Assembly: GCA_947177885.1 (NCBI GenBank)
Contig: CAMWWF010000102.1
Span: 1 to 9,033 of the forward strand
Length of the DNA: 9,033 nucleotides
Direction: 5' to 3'
Source of the DNA: an uncultured Lachnospiraceae bacterium
Lineage (GTDB): Bacteria; Bacillota_A; Clostridia; Lachnospirales; Lachnospiraceae
Made by a program: the position numbers and the translations under genes. The number at the start of each line of letters is the position of its first letter. Positions within the stretch are counted from its first letter, which is position 1. Below, one piece after another: positions 1 to 6,570 of the stretch. The notes beneath the pieces are model-generated. The model had not been told where the DNA came from. It searched no databases and saw nothing but the letters and a program-made list of their open reading frames with translations.

Positions 1-490
1 GGTATATATCTATGCCGGTGACGGGCGGGGAAAGTCTCCTGCAGCCATCGGCAGGGCAGTACAGGCGGCGGTTGCCGGGAAAAGTGTGGTCATCATTCAG
101 TTTCTGAAAGGAAAAGGGCTGGGTGACTCTGATTTCCTGCGCAAGATGGAGCCGGAGATCAAGTTGTTCCGATTTGAAAAATCAGGCGAGAACTTTGAAC
201 GGCTTTCCGAGGACAAGAAGCAGGAGGAGATCAGCAACATCAGAAACGGCATGAATTTTGCCAGAAAAGTTCTTGTCACGGGAGAGTGTGATCTGCTGAT
301 ACTGGATGAGGTTCTGGGACTGATCGAGAAGGAGATCATTACTGTGGACGACCTGAGGAACCTGCTTGCCTGCAGAGATGATACCGATGTTATCCTTACC
401 GGGATTAAGATCAGTGATGAGATCTGCTTTCTGGCGGATAAAGTTTCCAGAATAGAGACTGTGAAGTGTGAAAATAAACCATTGACATAG
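1..490 (+). CDS. CobO/BtuR-like P-loop ATPase (corrinoid adenosyltransferase family), 5'-truncated
   Basis: The frame is open from base 2, so the start codon lies upstream of the window. The first visible residues, VYIYAGDGRGKSPAAIG, match the N-terminal P-loop of CobO/BtuR ATP:corrinoid adenosyltransferases. A Walker B-like LLILDEVLGL and a DVILTG segment follow in the family order. Classical members transfer the adenosyl group of ATP to cob(I)alamin or cobyrinate diamide in the cytoplasm. Two things differ here. The residue after the P-loop Lys-Ser is Pro, where the family usually has Thr. The protein also ends shortly after ADKVSRIE, without the usual C-terminal stretch around a KHP/KHA motif and a final GI(E/D)-type ending. 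It may therefore be a divergent subfamily with another role. No other cobalamin gene is visible. The family call is firm; the adenosyltransferase activity is not. Confidence 0.8.
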   Translation, partial: VYIYAGDGRGKSPAAIGRAVQAAVAGKSVVIIQFLKGKGLGDSDFLRKMEPEIKLFRFEKSGENFERLSEDKKQEEISNIRNGMNFARKVLVTGECDLLILDEVLGLIEKEIITVDDLRNLLACRDDTDVILTGIKISDEICFLADKVSRIETVKCENKPLT

Positions 491-510
491 GATATGGAAA
501 ATGCTATCAT
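482..510 (+). promoter_or_regulatory. Sigma-A promoter for the riboswitch-dapA unit
   Basis: TTGACA (482-487) is a perfect -35 box. After exactly 17 bases comes TATCAT (505-510), preceded by TGC, which makes an extended -10. The predicted transcription start is near 517, just before the riboswitch aptamer. The -35 box abuts the stop codon of the upstream CobO-like gene (488-490), so the dapA unit begins at the very end of that gene. Confidence 0.8.
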
Positions 511-529
511 TCAAGCAAGTAATATAGAA

Positions 530-694
530 GATAGAGGTTGCGTGATTCAAGAGTAATCTTCCCAATACGGCAAGGCGTAAGGGCGGGAAGAGGAAAGGGA
601 AGAACGCCGAAAGAATCGGGAACCTGCAGATCGATTCTTGGGCATACGGTTAAGAGCCGTATGACTGTCATCCGGTATCGGATGGGGCGCTATC
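530..694 (+). promoter_or_regulatory. Lysine riboswitch (L-box) aptamer
   Basis: The conserved L-box blocks appear in order: GATAGAGGTTGCG at the 5' side, AGAGTA, GCCGAAAG in the core, GGTTAAGAGCC, GACTGTCAT, and GGCGCTATC closing the 3' side. The helices can be traced. P1 is GATAG (530-534) with CTATC (690-694). P2 includes CTTCCC (558-563) with GGGAAG (585-590). P3 is an 8-bp perfect stem (611-618 with 632-639). P4 is CATACGG (643-649) with CCGTATG (657-663). P5 is CATCCG (669-674) with CGGATG (679-684). In the known family, lysine binding stabilises P1 and turns off the downstream gene, here the lysine-pathway gene dapA. Confidence 0.95.
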
Positions 695-717
695 AGCAAT
701 GATACCAATGCAATCTT

Positions 718-757
718 TGCCGGCGCTTACAGTGTCGGCATTTATTATTTTACTTTT
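718..757 (+). terminator. Riboswitch-controlled intrinsic terminator (expression platform)
   Basis: TGCCGGC (718-724) pairs with GTCGGCA (734-740), giving 7 bp with one G-U and a 9-base loop. A T-rich run follows (741-757). It lies between the lysine aptamer and the dapA ribosome binding site, as expected for an OFF switch. GGCGCT at 686-691, which contains part of the 3' strand of P1, can instead pair with GGCGCT at 722-727 in the terminator's 5' arm. That offers an antiterminator when lysine is scarce; this alternative pairing is an inference. Confidence 0.85.
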
Positions 758-776
758 TAATATGGAGGAGAAGGCT

Positions 777-1664
777 ATGTCAATTTTTAAGGGTGCGGGT
801 GTGGCGATCGTTACACCCATGTATGAAAACGGTGAAGTGAATTATGAACAGTTCGGGAAGCTGATCGAGTTCCAGATTGAGAATAAAACCGATGCCATTG
901 TGGTGTGCGGCACCACCGGCGAAGCTTCCACGCTGACCCACGAGGAACATCTGGATGTGATCCGCTATTGTGTCAGGACGGTGAACGGAAGAGTTCCCGT
1001 CATTGCGGGTACAGGCTCCAACTGTACAGAGACGGCGGTCTATCTCTCTCAGGAAGCGGAAAAAGCCGGCGCGGACGGATTGCTTCTGGTAAGTCCCTAC
1101 TATAACAAGGCAACCCAGAATGGCCTGTATACTCATTTTAAGATGATTGCGGATGCCGTAAAGATTCCTCTGTTACTGTACAATGTACCCGGCAGAACGG
1201 GATGCAATATCCTTCCGGAGACGGTTGTGAGACTCTGTAAGGATGTGGAGAATATCGTGGGTGTGAAAGAAGCCAGCGGCAATATCAGCCAGATCGCCCA
1301 TCTGGCAGCCATTGCGGAGGGATGTGTGGACATTTATTCCGGCAATGACGACCAGATCCTGCCTATCATGGCGCTGGGCGGACTGGGAGTGATCTCCGTA
1401 CTGTCAAATGTGGCGCCTGCACAGACCCATGAGATCTGTCAGGACTTTCTGGACGGCAGGGTGGAGGACAGCCGCAGAAAGCAGCTTGCGGCGCTGGAGC
1501 TGTGCGATGCCCTGTTCTGTGAAGTAAATCCCATCCCTGTAAAGAAGGCCCTGAATCTGATGGGCATGGAGGCGGGACCTCTGAGAATGCCTCTCACGGA
1601 GATGGAGCCTGCCAATGCGGAGAAGCTGGCAAAGGCGATGAAGGCTTACGGCCTGTTGGCGTGA
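777..1664 (+). CDS. dapA: 4-hydroxy-tetrahydrodipicolinate synthase (DapA)
   Basis: DapA condenses pyruvate with L-aspartate-4-semialdehyde, the first committed step of the diaminopimelate/lysine pathway, in the cytoplasm. The 295-residue product has the usual family length and spans the whole TIM barrel. Visible landmarks are CGTTGEAS (Thr46/Thr47 of the substrate pocket), SPYYNK with Tyr109, LYNVPGRTG with Tyr135 and Arg140, and GVKEASG with Lys164, the Schiff-base lysine. The ATG at 777 is chosen because a strong GGAGGAG (764-770) sits just upstream; a longer frame from 699 would run through the riboswitch terminator. Control by the lysine riboswitch agrees with the function. dapB follows after 291 bases. 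Confidence 0.97.
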   Translation: MSIFKGAGVAIVTPMYENGEVNYEQFGKLIEFQIENKTDAIVVCGTTGEASTLTHEEHLDVIRYCVRTVNGRVPVIAGTGSNCTETAVYLSQEAEKAGADGLLLVSPYYNKATQNGLYTHFKMIADAVKIPLLLYNVPGRTGCNILPETVVRLCKDVENIVGVKEASGNISQIAHLAAIAEGCVDIYSGNDDQILPIMALGGLGVISVLSNVAPAQTHEICQDFLDGRVEDSRRKQLAALELCDALFCEVNPIPVKKALNLMGMEAGPLRMPLTEMEPANAEKLAKAMKAYGLLA

Positions 1665-1955
1665 GGACGGATTGTAACGGTTCAGTGACGGCCTGAACTG
1701 TTACGACGGATTCCGATTCCGGATGAAATCTTCCGGGCATGGCATTTAAAAATATTCTGCCTGTGCCGTTGGATCAGCAGCGTAGTGTCGGGACTGATCG
1801 GTAAAAGAGTTTTCAACTGTCAGAACGCGAAATCTGTCACACTTGGGATCGAATGAGAAACTGTGAGCAGAGTGTTTCCGCAGGGGGCAGGAACTGCAGG
1901 TTTGCCGTGTGGTACTGGTATAAGGTCTGTCAGACGAGGGTGAAAGGATACAATT
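1665..1955 (+). other. dapA-dapB intergenic region, no gene seen
   Basis: This 291-base gap is unusually long for two consecutive genes of one pathway. It holds a 12-bp stem-loop near its left end (listed separately) and a weaker imperfect hairpin around 1737-1768 with an A/T-rich loop. I see no T-run that would make a terminator, no convincing promoter and no ORF with a ribosome binding site. dapB may depend on read-through from dapA or on a promoter I cannot recognise. Confidence 0.6.
1674..1704 (+). repeat. 12-bp inverted repeat after dapA, possible dispersed palindromic repeat
   Basis: GTAACGGTTCAG (1674-1685) pairs with CTGAACTGTTAC (1693-1704), with a single G-T wobble and a 7-base loop. 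No T-tract follows, so it is not a classical terminator. Bases 1691-1705 recur exactly, in reverse complement, at 8455-8469 in another intergenic region. This suggests a small repeated element or a shared protein or RNA site. Confidence 0.65.
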
Positions 1956-2720
1956 ATGACGAGAATCATTATGAACGGATGTAACGGGAAGATGGGACAG
2001 GTGATCAGCAGCCTGGTGGCGGAGGACGAAGGAGCGGAGATCGTTGCAGGTATTGATGCCGGGGATGACGGTCACAATTCCTATCCCGTGTACACGGATA
2101 TCAGGGAGTGTGATATGGAGGCGGATTGCCTGATCGACTTTTCCATTGCCTCCGCAGTGGACGGAATGTTGGACTACTGTGTGGCAAGGAAGCTGCCCTG
2201 TGTGCTCTGTACCACAGGTCTGAGTGAGCAGCAGCTGCAGAAGGTAAAAGAGGCCTCCGGTCAGATCCCGGTGCTGCGCTCCGCCAATATGTCCCTGGGT
2301 ATCAATCTGCTGTTAAAGCTGTTAAAGGATGCCGCAGGTGTGCTTGCACCGGCGGGGTTTGACATGGAAGTGGTGGAGAAGCATCACAAACTGAAGCTGG
2401 ATGCGCCCAGCGGAACCGCGCTGGCTCTGGCTGATTCCATCAATGAAGAGTTTGGAAATGAGTATGAATACGTCTATGACAGAAGTTCCCGCAGGGAGAA
2501 GCGGCCGAAGAAGGAAATCGGCATCAGCGCCATAAGAGGCGGCACCATTGTGGGAGAGCATGATGTTCTGTTCGCGGGACCGGACGAGGTGATCACATTT
2601 TCCCACACGGCATATTCCAAGGCGGTATTCGGCAAAGGTGCGGTCCAGGCGGCGAAATTCCTTGCAGGAAAGGCTCCGGGCATGTATGATATGAGTAATG
2701 TGATCGATGCGGCGCAGTGA
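1956..2720 (+). CDS. dapB: 4-hydroxy-tetrahydrodipicolinate reductase (DapB)
   Basis: DapB reduces the DapA product with NAD(P)H to tetrahydrodipicolinate, the next step to meso-diaminopimelate and lysine. The 254-residue protein begins with the dinucleotide-binding motif MNGCNGKMG (residues 6-14). CTTG lies near residue 85. The family signature EVVEKHHKLKLDAPSGTA spans residues 138-155, with His143/His144 and Lys147 matching the catalytic pair and lysine of the E. coli enzyme. RGGTIVGEHDV (194-204) closes the substrate site. An AAAGGA before the ATG at 1956 serves as ribosome binding site. Nothing is truncated. It follows dapA and precedes fbp on the same strand. Confidence 0.96.
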   Translation: MTRIIMNGCNGKMGQVISSLVAEDEGAEIVAGIDAGDDGHNSYPVYTDIRECDMEADCLIDFSIASAVDGMLDYCVARKLPCVLCTTGLSEQQLQKVKEASGQIPVLRSANMSLGINLLLKLLKDAAGVLAPAGFDMEVVEKHHKLKLDAPSGTALALADSINEEFGNEYEYVYDRSSRREKRPKKEIGISAIRGGTIVGEHDVLFAGPDEVITFSHTAYSKAVFGKGAVQAAKFLAGKAPGMYDMSNVIDAAQ

Positions 2721-2864
2721 AAGGATGCTTCAGTCCCGGTACAGGATGGGATGTCAGACTGTTCCAAAGATCATATCAAGGAATGTCAGGTGAACGGGGC
2801 ATGCTGAGAGGAACTTATCCTGAGGAGTGCCGGTGTCGCTGACAGCAGACAGGGGGGGACGGCA

Positions 2865-4814
2865 ATGGACGACAAAGAACGCAAAGTATTGAAGACTATG
2901 GCAAAGCAATATAGAAATATTGCAGCAGCCTCTACGGAGATCATCAATCTGCAGTCTATCATGAATCTGCCAAAGGGGACGGAGCACTTTCTGACGGATA
3001 TCCACGGAGAGTATGAGCAGTTTAACCATGTGCTCAAGAACGGCTCCGGCTCCATACGCAGGAAGATAGACGAGGAATTTGGAAATACGCTCAGTACAAA
3101 GGACAAGAAGAGCCTTGCCACTTTGATCTACTACCCGGAGGAAAAGGTGGAGATTGCCCGCCACGAGGAAGAGTATATTGAGGACTGGTATAAGATCTCC
3201 CTTCACCGGCTGGTGCAGATCATCAAGCGGGTCTCCTCGAAATATACCCGCTCCAAGGTGAGAAAAGCTCTGCCTCAGGACTTTGCCTATGTAATCGAAG
3301 AGCTGATCACGGAAAAGGAAGAGATCCAGGACAAGGAGGCATATTACAACGAGATCATACACACCATAATCCGCATCGGCAGGGCGCCGCAGTTCATCGT
3401 TGCGCTGAGCCATCTGATCCAACGCCTTGTCATCGATCATCTGCATATTGTGGGTGATATATATGACAGAGGTCCCGGTCCCCATATCATTATGGACACG
3501 CTGTGTGCTTATCACTCCGTGGATGTACAGTGGGGAAATCACGACATGGTATGGATGGGAGCGGCCAGCGGTCATATGGCCTGCATTGCCAATGTAGTGC
3601 GGATGGCGGCAAAGTACGGGAATCTTGCCACCATAGAGGACGGCTATGGCATCAATCTGCTGCCCCTTGCCACCTTTGCCATAGATACCTATGCGGATAC
3701 AAACTGTGATCTGTTTTCCATACGTTATAATACGGACTATAACACCAAAGATTTAAGCCTGGACACCAAGATGCACAAGGCCATGACTGTTATCCAGTTC
3801 AAGCTGGAGGGTCAGCTGATCATGCGTCATCCGGAGTTCGACATGGATAACAGGCTTTTGTTGGACAAGATCGATTATGAAAAGGGCACGGTGTGCATAG
3901 ACGGCGCGGAATATCCCATGAAGGATCTGGATTTTCCTACCATTGACAGGGACAAGCCCTATGAGCTGAGCGAGGAGGAGACCAAGGTCATGATACGTCT
4001 GCAGCAGGCATTCATGAAGTGTGAAAAGCTGCAGCGCCATGTTCGTTTCCTTTATGCCAAGGGCGGAATCTACAAGATTTATAACGGCAATCTGTTGTAC
4101 CATGGCTGTATGCCCATGAATCCGGACGGCAGCTTTGCCTCCGTGGAAATCTATGGTAAGAAATACAGCGGTAAGGCATTGTACGACATTTTGGAATATT
4201 ATGCCAGAAGAGGATACTATGCAAAGGATCCCTCCGAGCGGTCCGCCAGTCAGGATATGATGTGGTATATCTGGGCGGGAAAGGGTTCCCCGGTGTTTGG
4301 AAAGGCGAAGATGGCCACCTTTGAATCCTATTTCGTGGAGGAACCGGCTACCCACAAGGAGAAGAAGAACAGCTATTATCAGCTTCTGGAGCAGGAAGAA
4401 ACGGTGAACCGGATCCTGGAGGAGTTCGGCCTGGATGCGAAGGAAGGGCATATCGTCAACGGTCATGTGCCTGTGGAGCAGATCCACGGGGAGTCGCCCA
4501 TCAAGTGCGGCGGCAAGCTTCTGATCATCGACGGCGGATTTTCCAAAGCGTACCAGAAAAAGACAGGAATTGCCGGGTATACGTTGGTATGTAATTCCCG
4601 GGGCATGAGGCTGGTGGCCCATGAGCCTTTTGAATCCACCGAGGCTGCCATTATAAAGGAGTCCGATATTTTTTCCGATTCCATTGACGTGGAGACTTTT
4701 GCCCGCAGAAAGCTGGTGGCGGATACGGATGTTGGAAACGAGCTCAGGGAGAGCATTTACTATCTGGAAGAGCTGCTGGAAGCATATCGTGACGGTACGA
4801 TCATGGAGCAGTAG
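2865..4814 (+). CDS. fbp: Fructose-1,6-bisphosphatase, class III (Firmicutes type)
   Basis: The product hydrolyses fructose-1,6-bisphosphate to fructose-6-phosphate in gluconeogenesis. At 649 residues it is close to the length of the Bacillus subtilis class III enzyme and unlike the roughly 330-residue class I proteins. It belongs to the metallophosphoesterase fold: LTDIHGEYEQF (43-53), GDIYDRGP (197-204), WGNHD (223-227) and NGHVPV (532-537) supply the metal-binding and catalytic Asp, Asn and His residues. A long insertion separates the first two motifs, as in this class. The ATG at 2865 follows a purine run, AGGGGGGGA, at a suitable distance. The gene starts 144 bases after dapB with no terminator between, so read-through is possible. 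A bidirectional terminator lies downstream. Confidence 0.96.
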   Translation: MDDKERKVLKTMAKQYRNIAAASTEIINLQSIMNLPKGTEHFLTDIHGEYEQFNHVLKNGSGSIRRKIDEEFGNTLSTKDKKSLATLIYYPEEKVEIARHEEEYIEDWYKISLHRLVQIIKRVSSKYTRSKVRKALPQDFAYVIEELITEKEEIQDKEAYYNEIIHTIIRIGRAPQFIVALSHLIQRLVIDHLHIVGDIYDRGPGPHIIMDTLCAYHSVDVQWGNHDMVWMGAASGHMACIANVVRMAAKYGNLATIEDGYGINLLPLATFAIDTYADTNCDLFSIRYNTDYNTKDLSLDTKMHKAMTVIQFKLEGQLIMRHPEFDMDNRLLLDKIDYEKGTVCIDGAEYPMKDLDFPTIDRDKPYELSEEETKVMIRLQQAFMKCEKLQRHVRFLYAKGGIYKIYNGNLLYHGCMPMNPDGSFASVEIYGKKYSGKALYDILEYYARRGYYAKDPSERSASQDMMWYIWAGKGSPVFGKAKMATFESYFVEEPATHKEKKNSYYQLLEQEETVNRILEEFGLDAKEGHIVNGHVPVEQIHGESPIKCGGKLLIIDGGFSKAYQKKTGIAGYTLVCNSRGMRLVAHEPFESTEAAIIKESDIFSDSIDVETFARRKLVADTDVGNELRESIYYLEELLEAYRDGTIMEQ

Positions 4815-4862
4815 GTCCGGCTGATCACAAAGGAATGCTGCTGTGCGGAATTGCTAAAATAT

Positions 4863-4871
4863 TGTTATAAT
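4863..4871 (+). promoter_or_regulatory. Possible extended -10 element before the fbp terminator
   Basis: TGTTATAAT is a perfect extended -10 box, but no acceptable -35 lies 16-18 bases upstream. A second TGCTAAAAT sits at 4852-4860. The only downstream product would be an RNA of about 50 bases ending at the terminator hairpin. This could be chance in an A/T-rich patch. Confidence 0.3.
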
Positions 4872-4879
4872 CAACGAGA

Positions 4880-4926
4880 CGGAAAACGGAAGCTCATAGG
4901 GAATCCCTGCGAGCTTCCGCTGTTTT
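4880..4926. terminator. Bidirectional intrinsic terminator between fbp and the lipoprotein gene
   Basis: CGGAAGCTC (4887-4895) pairs perfectly with GAGCTTCCG (4911-4919). An inner AGGG/CCCT stem extends the hairpin beyond one mismatch. On the + strand CTGTTTT follows; on the - strand TTTTCC follows. It sits between the ends of two convergent genes, fbp (+) and the lipoprotein gene (-), and can serve both. Confidence 0.85.
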
Positions 4927-4945
4927 CAAAGAGCTGTGTCGCCGG

Positions 4946-5479
4946 TTATTGTGTTACCGCTCCGCCGGCAGCGCCGCCCGCACCGGTTCCTGTTGTGGAG
5001 CCGGTACCTGTCGTGCTACCGGTACCGGTACTTGTGCCGGAGCCGTTGTTCATGTTGGTATTGCTGCCGTTATTATTGGAATGATCGCCGTTACCCATGA
5101 TGTCATCGGTAAGATCCGCCGCACCGTCGGCTACATCATCCAGCACATTGGAGATCGTATTGCCGGCGTCATCCAGGATGGAACTGTTATCCCCTGCTGT
5201 TGCGCCGCCTGTTCCGGTGACACCATTGTTGTCATTATTTATACCGTTATTGCCTGCGGTTCCGGTATTATTTCCCGCTGTGCCGCCGTTTCCGTTTGCG
5301 GTATCGCCGTTGCCGGCACCGCTTTCGGAACCGGCTGACGAGGAGCCGCTGCCGGCCATGCTGCCGGCATTGCTTGAGTTATTATTATTGCCACAGGAAG
5401 TGGCAACACACAGAAAGGTGAGCACCAGACTGAGTGCAAGGAGCTTTTTGGCTCCTTTCAGATAATTTGCTTTTTTCAT
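4946..5479 (-). CDS. Low-complexity Gly/Asn/Ser/Thr-rich lipoprotein, function unknown
   Basis: The 177-residue product starts with a lipoprotein signal: basic MKKANYLKGAKK, a hydrophobic stretch LLALSLVLTFLCVA and a lipobox-like ATSC, with Cys29 as the likely lipidated residue. The mature part is almost entirely Gly, Asn, Ser, Thr and Ala. A short acidic island around residues 97-128 (motifs such as SILDDAGNTISNVLDD and DLTDDIMG) may be the only ordered piece. The C-terminus repeats a TGTGST unit. I chose the second in-frame ATG (5477-5479) because GGAGG (5485-5489) precedes it by five bases, whereas the longer frame's ATG overlaps that site. The protein is probably exported and anchored to the outer face of the membrane. 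I do not recognise a named family. No confident promoter was found. Confidence 0.8.
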   Translation of the reverse strand: MKKANYLKGAKKLLALSLVLTFLCVATSCGNNNNSSNAGSMAGSGSSSAGSESGAGNGDTANGNGGTAGNNTGTAGNNGINNDNNGVTGTGGATAGDNSSILDDAGNTISNVLDDVADGAADLTDDIMGNGDHSNNNGSNTNMNNGSGTSTGTGSTTGTGSTTGTGAGGAAGGAVTQ

Positions 5480-5484
5480 ATTTT

Positions 5485-5489
5485 CCTCC
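5485..5489 (-). promoter_or_regulatory. Ribosome binding site fixing the lipoprotein start
   Basis: On the minus strand GGAGG ends five bases before the ATG at 5479. The alternative upstream ATG (5491) overlaps this site and has no Shine-Dalgarno sequence of its own, so the shorter start is preferred. Confidence 0.75.
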
Positions 5490-5617
5490 ATTCTGCTGAT
5501 GAAACATTAAATCAACGCCAAAAGTCCTGATATGGGATGATCTGTGAGTAGTATGTGGAACGTGAAAAAAAATATGCATATAAAAAAGAGACAAATAGTG
5601 CAGAAGTTGGAAAAAAC

Positions 5618-5636
5618 TGGAAGAATTGTTCTTCCA
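5618..5636. promoter_or_regulatory. 19-bp palindrome upstream of the hisA-like gene
   Basis: TGGAAGAATTGTTCTTCCA has perfect 8-bp arms around a central TTG. It lies 29 bases before the hisA-like start codon, so it could be an operator. Read on the minus strand, the same hairpin is followed by G and six T (5611-5616), resembling a weak terminator that would shield the divergent lipoprotein gene from antisense transcription. The sequence alone does not decide between the two. Confidence 0.55.
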
Positions 5637-5664
5637 AATATTGAATTTGCGAGGTTGGACAGCT

Positions 5665-6441
5665 ATGGAATTCAGACCATGTATCGATATACATAACGGA
5701 AAGGTAAAACAGATTGTGGGCGGAAGTCTCAGGGACGAGGGAGATCAGGCGGAGGAAAATTTTGTGGCACGGCAGGATGCCGCTTATTTTGCGGAGATCT
5801 ATCGGCGTTCCGGGTTGAAGGGCGGCCATATTATTCTGTTAAACGCACGGGGCAGTGAGTACTATGAGGCTTCCAGGCGGCAGGCATTTGCAGCGCTGGA
5901 GGCATATCCCGGGGGACTTCAGATCGGCGGCGGTATCACCGTGGACAATGCGGAAGAGTATCTGCGGGCAGGCGCGTCCCATGTGATCGTCACTTCCCAT
6001 GTCTTTCAGAACGGAAGAATTCATTATGATAAACTGGAGAAAATCATGGCCGCCGTGGGAAAGGAGCATCTGGTGTTGGATGTCAGCTGTAAGATGACAG
6101 AGGACGGATATCGGGTGGTGACGGACCGCTGGCAGAAACTGACGGAAGAGAAGGTGAATATGGAACTTCTGGACAGACTCTCCGGTTATTGCGATGAATT
6201 TCTGATCCACGCGGTGGATGTGGAAGGCAAGGCACAGGGGATTGAGAGGAATCTAGCCGCTATGCTGGGACAGTGGGGAAAAAAGCCTGTTACCTATGCG
6301 GGAGGGGTACACAGCTATGAAGATCTGAGGCAGCTTCGCGAGTCCGGAAAAGATTGTCTAAATGTGACTATCGGAAGTGCGCTGGATCTGTTCGGAGGAT
6401 CGCTGAAATGGGAAAAAGTGTTGGAAATATGCCGCTCATAG
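5665..6441 (+). CDS. hisA: Phosphoribosylformimino-AICAR ribotide isomerase, eukaryotic (His6) type
   Basis: This enzyme class isomerises ProFAR to PRFAR, the fourth step of histidine synthesis. The 258-residue product has the half-barrel repeats of a HisA TIM barrel: CIDIHNGKVKQIVGG (6-20, with catalytic-position Asp8), QIGGG (86-90), LVLDVSC (136-142, with the second Asp, 139), HAVDVEG (182-188), YAGG (211-214) and GSALDLFGG (237-245). The wording of these motifs matches yeast His6 (CIDLHNGEVKQIVGG, VVDLSC, HAADVEG, GSSLDIFGG, from memory) better than classical bacterial HisA. I chose the ATG at 5665 with GAGG upstream over a TTG at 5626, which lies inside a palindrome. No other his gene is visible nearby, so it stands apart from a his operon. 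The family is clear; the activity is inferred. Confidence 0.9.
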   Translation: MEFRPCIDIHNGKVKQIVGGSLRDEGDQAEENFVARQDAAYFAEIYRRSGLKGGHIILLNARGSEYYEASRRQAFAALEAYPGGLQIGGGITVDNAEEYLRAGASHVIVTSHVFQNGRIHYDKLEKIMAAVGKEHLVLDVSCKMTEDGYRVVTDRWQKLTEEKVNMELLDRLSGYCDEFLIHAVDVEGKAQGIERNLAAMLGQWGKKPVTYAGGVHSYEDLRQLRESGKDCLNVTIGSALDLFGGSLKWEKVLEICRS

Positions 6442-6515
6442 GAGAAATTACCTGTAAAATTGCACAACAAGTTCACAATATTTTAGAAATATGTTACAAA
6501 AATATTAACCAAACG

Positions 6516-6544
6516 TTGATGTAAATGCTTACTTGTGGTAAAAT
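6516..6544 (+). promoter_or_regulatory. Sigma-A promoter for the M23-bactofilin unit
   Basis: TTGATG (6516-6521), a 17-base spacer and TAAAAT (6539-6544) preceded by TGG form an extended -10 promoter. The predicted start is near 6551, giving a leader of only about 20 bases before the ATG at 6571. No GC-rich terminator separates it from the hisA-like gene, so read-through is also possible. Confidence 0.75.
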
Positions 6545-6570
6545 GGAGTAGTTTACCGGAGGTGACTTTT

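Noticed and set aside
699..776. An in-frame upstream extension of dapA
   Set aside because: It passes through the riboswitch terminator and its T-run, and the strong GGAGGAG points to the ATG at 777.
1674..1704. The post-dapA hairpin as an intrinsic terminator
   Set aside because: No T-run follows the stem; the next bases are GACGGATTCC.
1853..1978. A 41-codon frame in the dapA-dapB gap (ATG 1853) ending within dapB
   Set aside because: It lacks a Shine-Dalgarno sequence, overlaps the dapB start out of frame and has no recognisable protein features.
2754..3575. A 273-codon minus-strand frame opposite fbp
   Set aside because: It is an antisense shadow: the plus strand encodes well-conserved class III FBPase motifs here.
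3753..4622. A 289-codon minus-strand frame opposite fbp
   Set aside because: It is antisense to the fbp C-terminal half, with no start signals and no family features.
4949..5465. Plus-strand Val/Pro/Ala/Cys/Gly-rich frames opposite the lipoprotein gene
   Set aside because: They are by-products of low-complexity minus-strand coding; only the minus strand has a ribosome binding site, a signal peptide and a lipobox.
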